Assembly (NCBI GenBank): GCA_032622095.1
Contig: CP136062.1
Location: 15,777,710-15,841,709, forward strand
Source: Siphonodentalium dalli
Taxonomy: Eukaryota > Mollusca > Scaphopoda > Gadilida > Siphonodentaliidae
Direction: 5' to 3'
DNA length: 64,000 bases
Made by a program: the position numbers and the translations under genes. Every line of letters starts with the position of its first letter. Position 1 is the first letter of the stretch. Below the pieces are notes generated by a model. It searched no databases and was not told where the DNA came from. It saw nothing but the letters and a program-made list of their open reading frames with translations. Below are positions 34,151-46,525 of the stretch, one piece after another.

Positions 34151-35357
34151 CTAGCAGGTTAGCCCGCCACTGGCGTGGTTGGTCAGAAACATGACATTTT
34201 TTTTAAATATTTTGTTTTTTTTAATTTTAAATTGTTTTAATTAATTTTTTTAATTAATTTTTTGTTTCTGGTGGAAAACAATTGACCCGATGAAATCACC
34301 CCCCTCCTAGGAACGACAGACAACGCATTGTTTGTTTTTCAATGAGTTAATTCATGGTACCCGTCTCCCCGAAAAGAGCGGACATTCAATTAATCCCGTC
34401 CTGAAATCTCTCTGGGTGTGGCAGTAAGACAGTCTAGTCTGACTATGCCACCCCCTCGAATATACAATACACTATTTGTAAAATGTATTATGTATTAATA
34501 TGTGTATACCGAAATAAAATATCCTATCCTATCATATCCTCTGCATAATAGTTCGAGCGATAAATTTGCGTTGAATTGTAAACAAACGCTGCTTAGATCA
34601 ATTCTGCCTTTTTAATTTTTAATAATTGCATTTCGTCGCGCATCCGTATTTCGGACGCATAAAATTCGTATCCGGAGCAAGATACATTCACATAGCAAAT
34701 TTCAAGTCGATAGCTCCACCCGTTTCCGAGATCTCGTATGCCCATGCTCGAAGCTGGTGTCGCACGGGCTCGGCGACCCGATACAATTTGTATCCGGGGC
34801 AAGATACATTCACATAGCAAATTTCAAGTCGATAGCTCCCCCGTGTCCGAGATAACGCATTCTTTGTTTTTAAATGAGTTAATTCATGGTACCCGTCCTC
34901 CCCGTCCTAAACTTCAGAGCGGACAGTCAACTAATCCCGTCGTGAAATCCCTCTGCAATATATAGTCGAGATAATTGCATTTAGTCCGCATCCGTAGTTC
35001 GGACGCATGGGGTCAGTCGTTTAGCCACGTCCATTGGAATCCGCATCCGTATTTCGGACGCATGGGATCAGTCGTTTAGTCACGTCCATTGCAATAAAGA
35101 GCATTGATTGTTAACACATCCGTATAAGGTCAATATAAAGATCGTTGATGTCTTAACCACCGCAGTGCCGTTTTGTGACAGTGATTGGAGAACGGGTGAT
35201 CTGATCTTCTCCAAAACGCGACCCACGGTCGTGTCGGTGGGATTTTGCACTTACATACGAAATTTGAGCTCAATCTGTACACGCGTTTTTGATTCTATGA
35301 AGTACCCACATATATACACACATACATATATACGGAAGTCTCAAATTATATAGTAGA
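34151..35357 (-). mobile_element. Helitron-like element, family C with E insert
   Basis: 3' end ctagcaggttagcccgccac, 5' end at 35357 (ctcaaattatatagtaga). It contains a 124-bp retroposed tail at 34415-34538 and about 1.5 E units (34660-34855) that join C sequence at gagataacgcattctttg, the recurrent junction. Blocks around gtccgaaatacggatgcg are duplicated (34975-35100), so the element has grown by internal rearrangement. Confidence 0.7.
34415..34538 (+). mobile_element. Retroposed 3' tail (LINE/SINE-like) with 5-bp target duplication
   Basis: The uninterrupted family C sequence reads aatctctctgcataat. Here it is split, with ctctg repeated on both sides (34410-34414 and 34539-34543). The 124-bp insert has a short hairpin-like start (gtggcagtaag and tgactatgccac), a polyadenylation-like aaataaaat and a tail of atcctatcctatc. 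This fits a 5'-truncated non-LTR retroposon or SINE. The family is not recognised. Confidence 0.6.
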
Positions 35358-35566
35358 TAGATAATGATCCTAGCCGGAATCATTTCACATATCAGAAACA
35401 AAACCATTCAACTAGCTAACTTATATATCAGTCAGAATATCCATTGATAGATCCATAGAAATATAACACGACGCCGGCTGTAGCCGTTTTGGATTCTATG
35501 AAGTACCCACACACATACACACATGTATATACGGAAGTCTAAAATATATATATATATATAGATAGA
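35358..35566 (-). mobile_element. Short element, copy 2 of 3, with family C 5' end
   Basis: Contains tgatcctagccggaatc, tatccattgatagatcc and acgacgccggctgtag, then the C 5' module (ccgttttggattctatgaag, CA tract, acggaagtct) ending at 35566. In this copy the short element looks complete: a C 5' end plus about 135 bp and a 3' end near cctagccgg. Confidence 0.65.
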
Positions 35567-36222
35567 CTACCATATTAACCCGCCATCGGTGGGATTGGTC
35601 CCATGGCTTTGGTCGATCCATTATTTTTTTTAAGGTAACCCCTACGTTGCTGCCACCGCTGATGCACGAAATATCACCAAGGTCATTTGCGGGTACCCGT
35701 GTCAAGGTAATGTTGGATGGACAAAATAACCCGACACAAATATTTCCCGTCCCGAGTTGACCACACATAACACATTTCACCTCGATGCCACCACAGACTA
35801 CCGAGATATCGCCCAAGGTCATTTGTGGGTACCGGTTTCAAGGTCAAGGTCACATTGGGCGGACAAACTGTCCTGACGAAAATCTCCCCATCCCTTGGAA
35901 CCCCTAAGCACGAAAATTCGTTTCGATATACCCAGTTTCCGATGCGGTCAATTCAGCCGTATTTATACTCGTGTGTATAAACCCTCTTCAACAACGACAC
36001 CGCATATACGAACGCTCTTTATTCATCACGCGATTAACCCATCAATTCCAACGACGGTAGCAGTTGAATGTTGAAGAAGTGGACTCGTGGGCTCGCGAAT
36101 GGTCAGATGGCACTGCCATTGGGTTTTTACCCTTACACAACAAGTTTGGACCCAATCGATCGAGCCTTTTCGAGTCTATAAAGGGCATACACACACATAT
36201 AAGAAGGGAATAATTCAAATAG
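35567..36222 (-). mobile_element. Helitron-like element, family D
   Basis: 3' end ctaccatattaacccgccatcggtggg (CTAC on this strand, so GTAG rather than CTAG). The interior has repeated blocks atatcgcccaaggtcatttg, ccgtcccgagttgacc and gaacgctctttattcatcac, shared with 38609-39161. 5' end degraded (catataagaagggaataattc). Confidence 0.6.
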
Positions 36223-37058
36223 TCCTTTCCCACATATATCGAGATGTCCACTGAGAGGGATTTGTCTATATTGTGGATTAAAGATTGAGACCGTTCGTCA
36301 ACGAATGACTATCCACAGACAACAAATCACACATCCCCAATTTTGGACAACTCGATATATGTGCAAAAGGACTATTTAAAGGTACGGTTGGCCTTGGCGG
36401 TGGGCATCCTGTGAAGATATCTCCACCCGTCAAAAACCGCTACAAACAGAAAGAACATCAAAATGTAGATCGACTTTGTCCGTATAAAAATAAGAATTAT
36501 CGCATAAACAGTATGTTATTGTCATATTTTTGACCATTGTTATGTAAACAAAAGCATAAAAAGTTACTTTCTGGCGTTTGTTTATATTATGATGGTAAAC
36601 ACAAAGAGCGTTCTTTGTGGGTGAATTCCTGATATGGGACTAATAAAGAGCGTTTATGCCATCTGTATGTGATTAGCCAGTAGCATTGTACTGTCTTCTG
36701 TAACACAATCAGGCTCTTGCTTAGGTAAAATATAGTATGTCTTTATGATAATATGCTGTTTACGCGATGGTCATGGTATATATGAACAAAACTGTATGCG
36801 TTTTAATGTTTTTCTGTTTACAGTGTTTGGAACAAATATGAATATTTTCGACATTGAAGGCCTCACGTGCCTTTAAATTATTCCAGCTTTATAAAATGAG
36901 GGAGATGAGCGTCATAAAACGTCTGGCAGTGGAAGAAAGATTCAAAGCCAAAATCGAGCCCACGTTAAACGGGATATAACGTTCACCTCGATCGTGATGT
37001 AACTTGGTAACTCCAGAAGCTACGTCACAATTGATTTATTCAAAATGTCACCTGATGA

Positions 37059-37061
<3 letters not shown>
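36223..37061. other. Single-copy island, no recognised gene
   Basis: AT-rich, no repeat ends. Contains two isolated aaagagcgt motifs (36605, 36646) resembling the C/D interior, so it may be a very decayed element. No frame supports a gene. Confidence 0.4.

Positions 37062-37124
<63 letters not shown>
37062..37124. repeat. (TA)n microsatellite
   Basis: 63 bp of pure TA directly before a C-type 5' end (acagaagtctcaaaatata). Confidence 0.95.
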
Positions 37125-37129
<5 letters not shown>

Positions 37130-37149
37130 GTCTCAAAATATATGGTAGA

Positions 37150-37801
37150 CTAGCAGGTTAGCCCGCCATTGGCGGCAATCGTCAGAAACATGACTTTAGT
37201 TTTGTGCTTTCGAGTTAATTCTGCCTTTTTGATTATTTGTTGTAATTAATTGTTTTAGTTTTGTAATTTAATTTAATTTAATTTATTTTTATTTTTTTTA
37301 TTTTTATTTTTATTTATTTTTTAAATTAAGTTTTAAATTTATTTTGTTTTATTTAATTTTTCAATGAGTTAATTCTGCCTTTTTAATCAAGAGAAATGAT
37401 GGTACCCGTCCCTAAAAGAGGTACGTTTGTGGGTCTTCAAGGTGAAGTGATCTTTCCTCGGGCGGAAAAACTGATCCGATGAAAATCACCCTTTTCCTAT
37501 GAACCCCTAAGTACGAAGAAAAACATAAGAATCACACAACACACTCATGTCTGGATACAGCCACGCTTATGCCTGGCCCCAGACATAAACATCACACTAC
37601 ATGCTCTTTATCAACGAACGCTCTTTAACTATCAACGCGATTAACCCCACAGTGCCAATGACATCGACCGAAAGTGGAGAAGGGGTGGTCGGAGCGTCCC
37701 GTGTGCTTTTACCCTCAGATAGAAAGTTTGGTCTTAATCGGTCCAGCCGTTTTCAGCTCATATATATACGCATATACGGAAGTCTCAGAATATATAGTAG
37801 A
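37150..37801 (-). mobile_element. Helitron-like element, family C/D
   Basis: 3' end ctagcaggttagcccgccat. Long AT-rich stretch at 37240-37365, then gatgaaaatcacccttttcc, atgctctttatcaacgaacg and cttttaccctcagatag. 5' end ctcagaatatatagtaga at 37801. Abuts the next element exactly. Confidence 0.72.
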
Positions 37802-38608
37802 CTAGCAGGTTAGCCCGCCACCGGCGGCTTGTCCGAAACATGACATTTTTATATAAATTTTTTTAATTTTTAGCTCCACGCGTTTCAATAAGAAAAATTT
37901 GTACCTGGTAGCTCCACCAGTTTCCGAGATCTGGTCTGCGCATGAAAATTTGTACCCGGCGCAAGATACATTCACATGCCAAATTTCAAGTCGATAGCTC
38001 CACCCGTTTCCGAGATCTCGTCTGCGCATGCGCTGCACGGGCGTCGCACGGGCTCGGCGACCCGATAAAATTTGTACCCGGCGCAAGATACATTCACATA
38101 GCAAATTTCAAGTCGATAGCTCCACCCGTTTCCGATATCTCGTCTGCGCATGCGCTGCACGGGCGTCGCACGGGCTCGGCGACCCGATAAAAGTTGTACC
38201 CGGCGCAAGATACATTCACATAGCAAATTTCAAGTCGATAACTCCACCCGTTTCCGAGATCTCGTCTGCGCATGCGCTGCACGGGCGTCGCACGGGCTCG
38301 CCAATACGACAATGACCACCGCCTGGTCAAACTACACACACGTACCAAGTTTCGTCCCGATCGGTCGAGAATCGTAGATTTGTATGAAGTACATCACACA
38401 CACAAACATAAATATATGAGAGATATGTAAATTAGATAGATTGTATCAAAATATATAGGAGAGATATGTAGATGAACTACACACCATTACTGGTGTTTGT
38501 CAAAGTTTAGTGGGGTATATCAATACTCATTCACGATCATATCATTGAGGTCCGGAGGGTGTGGGCTATCTCTCGAATACAAGGAGTTCTCAAAATATAT
38601 AGAAGAGA
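37802..38608 (-). mobile_element. Helitron-like element, family E, copy 1 of a near-identical pair
   Basis: 3' end ctagcaggttagcccgccac with the C-type hairpin, then about three 122-bp E units (37925-38310) in which gcgcatgcgctgc takes the palindrome position, then tcgtcccgatcggtcgag and the 5' part with caatactcattcacgatc and gtgggctatctctcgaat. The whole 807 bp recurs at 62430-63244 with few changes. Overlapping 75-100-residue frames on both strands are unit shadows. Confidence 0.75.
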
Positions 38609-39161
38609 CTAGCAGGTTAGCACGCCACCGGCGTGGTTCGCTTCATGGTATTATTCGAAAAAGCAATTGCAACAGCTTCCGAGACACGTGTGCTGCACCT
38701 AGGTGTAACAGTTCGTCAAAATCCGTCAGTTTTAACCGATTTGAGCTTGATTTGATCATTACAAAAGTACCACTAGGAGCAAGTTTGAGCTCAATCGGTT
38801 TCAGTCTATAAAGGACATACATATATATCATTGCGTGTACCCGTTTCAAGGTCAAGATGAAAATCTTCCCAGTTCCTTGGAACACCTAAGTAAGAAATTA
38901 AGTACGAAATTTCGTCTCGAGACGGTCGATTGAGCCGTTTTATACTCGTCGTGTATATAAACGCTCTTTACCAACAACACCGCGGATATGAACGCTCTTT
39001 AACTATCACGCAATTATCCACTCCCTGCCGACGACGGCGACAGGGGGAGGGAGAACGAATTCACATAGCTCATCAAAATTGGTGCGATGAGATTGTCTGT
39101 GGAATTTACCCTTATATAGGAAGTTTGGAATCAATACGGAATTCTCAAAATATATAGTAGA
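38609..39161 (-). mobile_element. Helitron-like element, family D
   Basis: 3' end ctagcaggttagcacgccac. Interior gtgtacccgtttcaaggtca, aacgctctttaccaacaac and gctctttaactatcacgc. 5' end ctcaaaatatatagtaga at 39161. The frame 38643-38885 is not shared by relatives. Confidence 0.7.
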
Positions 39162-39769
39162 CTACCAGGTTAGCTCGTCACTGGTGGCAATCGTCATGAC
39201 TTTAATTATATTGTTTTTCAATGACTTAATTCTGCCTTTTTAATATTTTTTTAAAATCAATTTTTGTAATAAATTTTTTGAATTTAATTTAATTTGTTTA
39301 ATTAAATTTTATTTTACAATATTATTAAATTTTCTTTTTTTTAATTAATTTTTTAATTTAATAATGCTGCCCTTTTAATCAAGAGAAATGATGGTACCCG
39401 TCCCGTGATGGCACCCGTCCCTAAAAGAGGTCTGATTTACGGTACATCGGGCGGAAAAACTGACCCGATAAAAATCTCCCTCGTTCCTGAGAACCCCTAA
39501 GTAAGAACACAGGCATACACATCAAACAGCACGCTCATGTCTGAATACAGACACGTTCATGTCTGCACCCAGACATAAGAATCACACTACACGCTCTTTA
39601 TCAACGACACTGTGATACGAACGCTCATGAACCATCAATGCGATTAACTGCCAAGCTTTTCAAAAACAGCGCGACGACGCGTCCCGTGTGCTTTTACCCT
39701 TAGTCTTAGATAAGAAGTTTGGTCTCAATCGGCCCAATCGTTTTTATTTCAATAAAGTATATATATATA
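39162..39769 (-). mobile_element. Helitron-like element, family D/C, 5' end lost
   Basis: 3' end ctaccaggttagctcgtcac, AT-rich stretch (39240-39365), then ctaaaagaggtctgattta, cacgctctttatcaacgac and gtctcaatcggccc. It ends in a short TA run instead of a 5' terminus. Confidence 0.62.
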
Positions 39770-40395
39770 TCATATATATTTTGAAGACCTCTGTCTGTTT
39801 GTCTGTCTGTCTGTATGTCTGTCCTTAATACAAATCTACGATTCTCGACCGATCGCGACGAAACTTGGTACGTGTGTGTAGTTTGACCAGGCGGTGGTCG
39901 TTGTCGTATTGCCGAGCCCGTGCGACGCCCGTGCAGCGCATGCGCAGACGAGATCTCGGAAATGGTTGGAGCTATCGACTTGAAATTAGGTATGTGAATG
40001 TATCTTACCCCGAATACGAATTTTATCGGGTCGCCGAGCCCGTGCGACGCCAGCTTCGCGCATGCGCAGACGAGATATCGGAAACGGGTGGAGCTATCGA
40101 CTTGAAATTTGCTGTGTGAATGTATCTTGCCCCGGATACGAATTTTATCTGGTCGCCGAGCCCGTGCGACGCCAGCTTCGCGCATGCGCAGACGAGATCT
40201 CGGAAACGGGTGGAGCTATCGACTTGAAATTTGCTATGTGAATGTATCTTGCCCCGGATACGAATTGTATCTGGTCGCCGAGCCCGTGCGACGCCAGCTT
40301 CGCGCATGTGCAGACCAGATATCGGAACGGGTGGAGCTATCGAGTTGGAAATTTTGTTTTTGAATAGCCCGAACAACTTCGGGCTCATCGGCTAG
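39770..40395 (+). mobile_element. Helitron-like element, family E, plus strand
   Basis: Starts tcatatatattttgaagacc, with TCTG repeats and gattctcgaccgatcg. Four E units follow (39900-40370) with gcgcatgcgcag-type palindromes. Ends cccgaacaacttcgggctcatcggCTAG. The next element follows without a gap. Confidence 0.78.
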
Positions 40396-40416
40396 TCTAT
40401 TATATATTTTGGAAGA

Positions 40417-40456
<40 letters not shown>

Positions 40457-40996
40457 TTTGTTTGTGTGTAATCGATGGACTCAAAAACGGCTAAGCCAAT
40501 TTCGATGAAACTTGGTACGTGGGGGTACTTTCGGGCGACGAGTAACATAGGCCTATTAATTTGTCCGTGCGAGGTCAACTTTTCACGTGCCGAGGTCAGA
40601 TCTCTTTTTACGCCGTTTTGCGCTAATATATTTCAGTTCTGTGCTCACAAATCGATTCGATATAGAGCTATGACGTCGTTAGAGTTCATAACGTTAGATC
40701 ACGTTAACGCTCAACCGGCCGATGCATTTGACTGTTTCAGACGTCTTGGCGATATCTCGGGCACCGATGGTAATTTATCTTTACGTAAATGTGGCGCGTT
40801 TATATACTTGAGTGGAAATCAAATCGGGTTAAAAGGTCAAATCGGGTAAAACCGGATGGATTTCGACGGGTACTTTTGTCGGGTACTTTTGTTCGGGCAG
40901 TGTTTTGGACGGGTCAAATCGTGACCCCACTTGACCTTGACCTTCAAAACAGGCAATTCAAGGTCAAACCCCGGACGAAGTCGAATCACCTTCTAG
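40396..40996 (+). mobile_element. Helitron-like element, family A, internally deleted
   Basis: Starts tctattatatattttggaag, then a 40-bp TG tract. Relative to 19403-20154 it lacks the stretch between gattcgatata and tatgacgtcgttagag. Ends ggacgaagtcgaatcaccttCTAG. Confidence 0.77.
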
Positions 40997-41034
40997 TATA
41001 TTTATATACGGAAGTTTCAAAAATATATAGCAGA
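40997..41034 (-). mobile_element. Isolated family C 5' end
   Basis: Only tatatacggaagtttcaa and atatatagcaga remain, between two CTAG ends. A solo terminus, perhaps left by deletion. Confidence 0.55.
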
Positions 41035-41469
41035 CTAGCAGGTTAGCCCGCCACTGGCCTGGTTGGTCAGAAACATGACATTTTTTGTAATTATTTTGTT
41101 TTTATTTAATTTTTTTTTAATTTTTTAATATTTAATGTTTTTTTTTATTTTTTAATATTAATTTAATTTTTTTTTAATTTAATTTAATTTTGTTTTTATA
41201 TTTTTTAATTTTTTTAATTTTAAATTGTTTTGATTAATTTTATAAATTAATTTTTTGTTTCTGGCCGAAAATTGACCCGATGAAATCTCCCCTTCCTATA
41301 AACGACAGACAACGCATTCTTTGTTTTTCAATGAGTTAACTCATGGTACCTTTCCTAAACTTCACCCTTTCTAGATACCCATCCCTAAAAGAGGTATGAT
41401 TTTTTTTAACCTGCCCGTGGCCATTGAACAGCCTCTGACATAGGTTGTCTACCCTTACGAGATGGTCAA
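41035..41469 (-). mobile_element. Helitron-like element, family C, 3' half (interrupted)
   Basis: ctagcaggttagcccgccac, AT-rich stretch to about 41260, cattctttgtttttcaatg. From about 41400 comes less familiar sequence (cctgcccgtggccattg), then the foldback-like element. The other half is at 46526-46981. Confidence 0.68.
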
Positions 41470-42869
41470 TATAGTGGGGGGGGGGGGGGGTAATTACAGG
41501 AAAGCATAAAAATCGTTCACTTTGTAATAGAAGCGCCAAACTTTCAGAATTTGTTAAGTGGTTGGTGAGTATCACTAAACTGGCTGGTTCCAGATTTTGG
41601 AGGTCACCTTGACCTTCAATTTTACCTTGACCTTTTTGAAAATCTCAGTTTTTGGGTTGGGTGGTTTATGCCATCCTTTTCTTGTGAAAATCGCATCTTC
41701 TCACAGTTTTCTCAATACGGTTATAGTTGGGAGGTGACCACGGTTCATTTGGGCCAAAACATATCTAAATTTTCATAAGATGGCCGCCAATATGGCCGCC
41801 GGAAGTTGAAAATATGACATTTGTTCACAAATATCTTCTAGTTCAATTCATGCTGTTTGGAACTGGTTGAGTAATGCAACTTTATTTTGTGTTTTGTATA
41901 TTAACCGATCATTGGAGCAATTAAATATGCAATTATTGGGGTCCTAACCCCTTCCAATCCCTCAAAAATTCGATTTTACAGAACGCGGTACAAAATTTAA
42001 CAAAAAAGTCACAATTGGGATTCTAGTCATATTTCAACTAGAAATGAAAAGAACGTTGTAATGCAAGTGATGCATATCATTACCTATGAATATTCCAACT
42101 CTCTGGAACCAAAAATCTTACCTTGGTTCAAAATGGCTGACAAAATGGCCGCCAAAATAAGAAAAATTGTAAATATTGCACCAGGGTGTCATGCAATTGC
42201 TTACAAGTTGTGGTTGATGTTGAAAATTGGCTAATCTGTATTCTTTTCATTGAATACTAACATGTCTGATACACCATGTGTCATTGTTACTATTGTCACC
42301 ACTGACATCACCAGATATATTGGATTTTTCTCTCACGAACTTGACAGGGTTGGCCATTTTTTCAAATAAAATGCAACTACCTTTGGTATCAAATGTGTTT
42401 ATTGTTTTGACCTATCTTAAATGTGTCACACTATGGTGTTTATAGACTAAATTGCTCAAGATGGCTTCCAAAATGGCAACCAAATTTGTAAAAAGTTAAT
42501 TGTTTACACATATCCAGAAAATTATTCTCTGCGTTATCCGAAAAGGTAGCAAATTGTGACTCACTTGGTTATTATACCTGTTAGTTAATTAACTGACAAC
42601 TATGTTCTATTATGTTTATCCTAGATCCGTATGGGGCATGACAAATTCATTTTAAATTTGCAATATGGAATTTTGCGGATAACCTCTTTTGTGATTATGG
42701 CCATATTATTGAAAGGAAATGGGCAGAACTGTGAGACGGAACTGAGATGAACCATGAGATGTGGGTAGTCTGGCCCATTATGATAAAAATGTATTAACTA
42801 GATACAGGGTGGAAGCCAAAGATGACAGCCAGGGAGTTACTCTATGATCGTAGATGAGGATAATAGGTA

Positions 42870-43500
42870 TACCGTGAGTTATTGTATGGTCATGGATGAT
42901 GTGTGGGTATATGGGGAGTGCCCTGTTGGCAACGGTGGGTTGTATATTTATATATGTTGTGGATGTGTTATCATTGATGGTGTATGGGGAGTAGATGCAT
43001 GATCATGAGTATGGCAAGTGTGGAACTTATGAGAGGTCGTATGTGCGGGTATTGGTATATCTGGAAGGGCTCACCATTGGTGAAGTGCATATGTATACCT
43101 GGATTGACTCTATGGTATTGGATATGGCGAATAGGTATACATGTAATGGCTGTATAGTCCATGGTGAGGTGAATAGGAATACAACGCGTGACCGTATGAT
43201 CGTGAATGTATTGAATATATATACATATAGTGACTATATGGCCATGTGTCGGGTGTATGTGTATACCTGGTGTCCATACATGGTGACTCGTGGCTGTACC
43301 GTCATTTGTGGTATGTACGGGTATAACCAAGTATGGCTGTATGATCAGGTGTACGTGTATAAAGTGGGTGACTATGTTGTCATTTGTGTTGTGTTTATGT
43401 ACATATGGAGTGACTTGAGATAATGCGTGGGTTGTACATGTGTACTTTGGGTGGCACAATAACTCAAGGATATGTTAATCAATGGAGAGGTCATGTCAGA
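42870..43500 (+). repeat. Degenerate tandem repeat of about 42 bp, forward block
   Basis: Recurring ggtatacctg, catatggtgact-like and atggtcatgg-like words. Reading frames here are repeat shadows. It is the reverse-orientation partner of 43560-45170. Confidence 0.75.
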
Positions 43501-43559
43501 GAGTTCTCTATATTGATGGTGTTTATATACATGGGGGCGTAAAACACGGAAAACGATGG

Positions 43560-45170
43560 CCACCTATTACCACACAGTCATTACATATATACATAACACC
43601 ACAGACATAACAATATAGTGACCCACTGTATACATGTACACCTGACCCATGACCACGGGCGACCTTATAGCCATGCGTCACGATACAGGCACACCGGGAA
43701 TACTCATAAACATGACCGATAACCATATAGTCATTCCTTGTATACCCATTCAGCTCACCATTGGCCATAAGGTCATCCCCTGTATACCTATTCTCCAAAC
43801 ACGTGGTCAAATAGACAATCAATATATACATCAACAATGACCATAAAGTCACTCCGGGTATACAAATGCACCTCACCAATGGCCATATAGCCACTCGCTT
43901 CATACACATGCCTTCACCAATGGTACCTGACCTATGGCCATATAGTCGTGTGTACCTATTCAAAACATTCATACACGACCATGGTCAATTCTTGCATACA
44001 TATTCACCTCAACATTGGCCATGTCACTCCCTGTATCCCTATTTGTCACACCATAGCCGCATAGTCACTCAAGATATACTAATACACCCTAGCCATGTCA
44101 GTATAGTAACTCCATGTATGCATATGCACATTATCCATGGCCATATAGCAACTTGCTATATACACATATCCCTTGCCCATGACAATACAGCAACACATGT
44201 GTATAGTTGTATAACCTACACATGACCACACCGCCATGAGTCACCAAACAGGAACAACAGGTATACTCATACGCCTGACACATGACCATTTTAATAGTCA
44301 CCTCCTGTATAGATGTCCATTATATTTATGACCATACAGTCACTACTTGTATACATACATGTACTCATCTCACCATTTACCATACGTTCACTACCTATGT
44401 ACCTATATCGACAGACATAGTCATATAACTCTTGATATACATATACAGCCCACCCTAGACCATAGATTCACTCCAAGCATACAAGTAAACCTCATTAATG
44501 GCCATTCAGCCCTTCCAGATATACACACAACCACTCAAACAGTCCATACTTGCATATACACCTCACACATGACAATTCAGCAATTCACTGTATAATCATA
44601 CATGCCATCCATGATAATACAGCTAATCCCCATACACCCACCAATGATAATACATCCATGAGATATATAAATATGCATCCCACCCGTCACCACAAGGACA
44701 CTCTCTATATACCCACACACTCGATAATGTCCACCCAGCTTACTCAAGGTAATCATATTCAATCATGACCGTACAGTCATTCGCTGTATACCTATACCCA
44801 TTACCCGTAACCATAAAATCACACCCTATTTACCAACACACACATCCATGATCATACAGACAACACATGTACATCCCACCCATGCCCTTACTGTTACTCC
44901 GTATATACATAATCAACACATAGATGACCATGTAGCTATATCCATACACCACACCAATGCCCATACAGGCACACCTGGTGCACCCGTACTGGATATACAC
45001 AATCATACACTATACAGTCACTCCATGCATACCGATTCAGCTCACACCTGACCATGACATCTCCTTGTACACATAGATGCATCTTTCAATGGACAATTCA
45101 CTCATAACCATATAGTCACTCATTGTATACCTATTCACATAAGTCGTGACATACAATAACTCACTGTATA
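43560..45170 (-). repeat. Degenerate tandem repeat of about 42 bp, reversed block
   Basis: Words such as ccatatagtcactc, gtatacctattcacctca and catgaccatacagtcatt recur at about 40-50-bp spacing. Longer than the forward block, so copy number has changed since the inversion formed. Confidence 0.75.
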
Positions 45171-46525
45171 CCTATTCACCTCATGTATGATCATAGAGTA
45201 ACTCCCTGGCTACGATCTTGGCATCCACACTGTATTCAGTTGACATTTTCTTAGCATAATGGACCAGAATTCTGTCTCAAAGTTCTGCCCATTTCCTTTC
45301 AATAACTATGGCCAAAATCACAAAAGAGGTGCTCGGCAAAATTACATGCTTTAAAATGAATTTAGTTGCCCCATACGGAAGTGGGACAACCAGAATAGAA
45401 CTTTTAGTTGTCAGTTAATTAACTAACAGGTATAATAACCAAGTGAGTCACATTTTGATACATTTTCGGATAATGCAGAGAATGTTCGCGAAAAATGTAA
45501 AAAATTAACATTTTACAAATTTGGTTGCCATTTTGGAAGCCATCTTGAGCAATTTGGTCTATAAACACCGTAGTGAGACACATTTAAGATAGACCAAAAC
45601 AATAAACACCTTTCAATCCAAAGATAGTTACATTTTACCTGAAAAAATGGTCCAAACCTGAAAAGTGAATTTTTGCCAATATTTATGTAAAGTTTTTGAG
45701 AGAAAAGTCCAATATTTTTGACGATGTCAGTAGTGACAATAGTAACAATTAACCATGGTGCATCAGACATGTTAGTATTCAATGTATAGAATGCAGAATT
45801 GCCCATTTTATACATCAACCACAACTTGCAAACGATTGCAGGAGACGCTGGTGTAATATTTACCATTTTCCATATTTTGGCGGCCATATTGGCAGCCAAT
45901 TTGAGCCAAAGTAAGAATTTTGGTTCCAGTGATTTGGAATATTCATAGATAATGATATGCCTCACTTACATTACAAAGTTATGTTCATTTCTTGTTGAAA
46001 TATGACTAGATTTTTTGTGAAATTTTATACCGCATCCTGTAAAATCGAAGTTTTGAGGGATCGGAAGGGGCTAGAACCACAATAATTGCATATTTAGTTG
46101 CTCCAATGATCAGTTAAAATACAAAACACAAAATAAAGTTGCATTACTCAACCAGTTCCAAACAGCATGAATTGAACTAGAAGATATTTGTGAAAAAATG
46201 TCATATTTTCAACTAACGGCCATATTGGCGGCCATCTTATGGAAATTTAGATATGTTTTGGCCCAAATGAACCGTGGTCACCTCCCAACTATAATTGTAT
46301 TGAGAAAACTGAGAAGATGCGATTTTCACAAGAAATAAATGGCATAAACCACCTAACCCAAAAACTGAGATTTTCAAAAAGGTCAAGGTCAAATTGAAGG
46401 TCAAGGTGACCTCCAAAATTTGGAACCAGCCAGTTTAGTGATACTCACCAACCACTTAACAAACTCTGAAAGTTTGGCGCTTCTATCACAAAGTGAACGA
46501 TTTTGCAACAACCCCCCACACTATA

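Larger units (their letters stand above)
41470..46525. mobile_element. 5-kb foldback-like element with 1.4-kb inverted arms
   Basis: Termini are tatagtggggg on the left and cccccacactata on the right. Each is followed inward by inverted copies of aaaatcgttcactttgta, ttggtgagtatcactaaact, aagatggccgccaatatgg and many more blocks. Arms span about 41470-42870 and 45170-46525. Inside them, a degenerate repeat of about 42 bp runs forward (42870-43500) and reversed (43560-45170). It splits a family C element whose two halves lie at 41035 and 46526. No transposase frame was found. Long inverted arms with tandem repeats fit the known foldback class. The superfamily is not assigned. Confidence 0.8.

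Noticed and set aside
37052-37060. ctgatgaga resembling a hammerhead ribozyme core
   Set aside because: No matching GAAA arm or stems nearby, and it runs into a TA tract.
42971-45051. His/Thr-rich frames of 120-160 residues on both strands
   Set aside because: They come from the degenerate 42-bp repeat inside the foldback-like element.
41470-46525. CACTA (En/Spm) assignment from the terminal cactata
   Set aside because: The word is on the wrong strand for a CACTA start, and no clear 3-bp duplication is seen.
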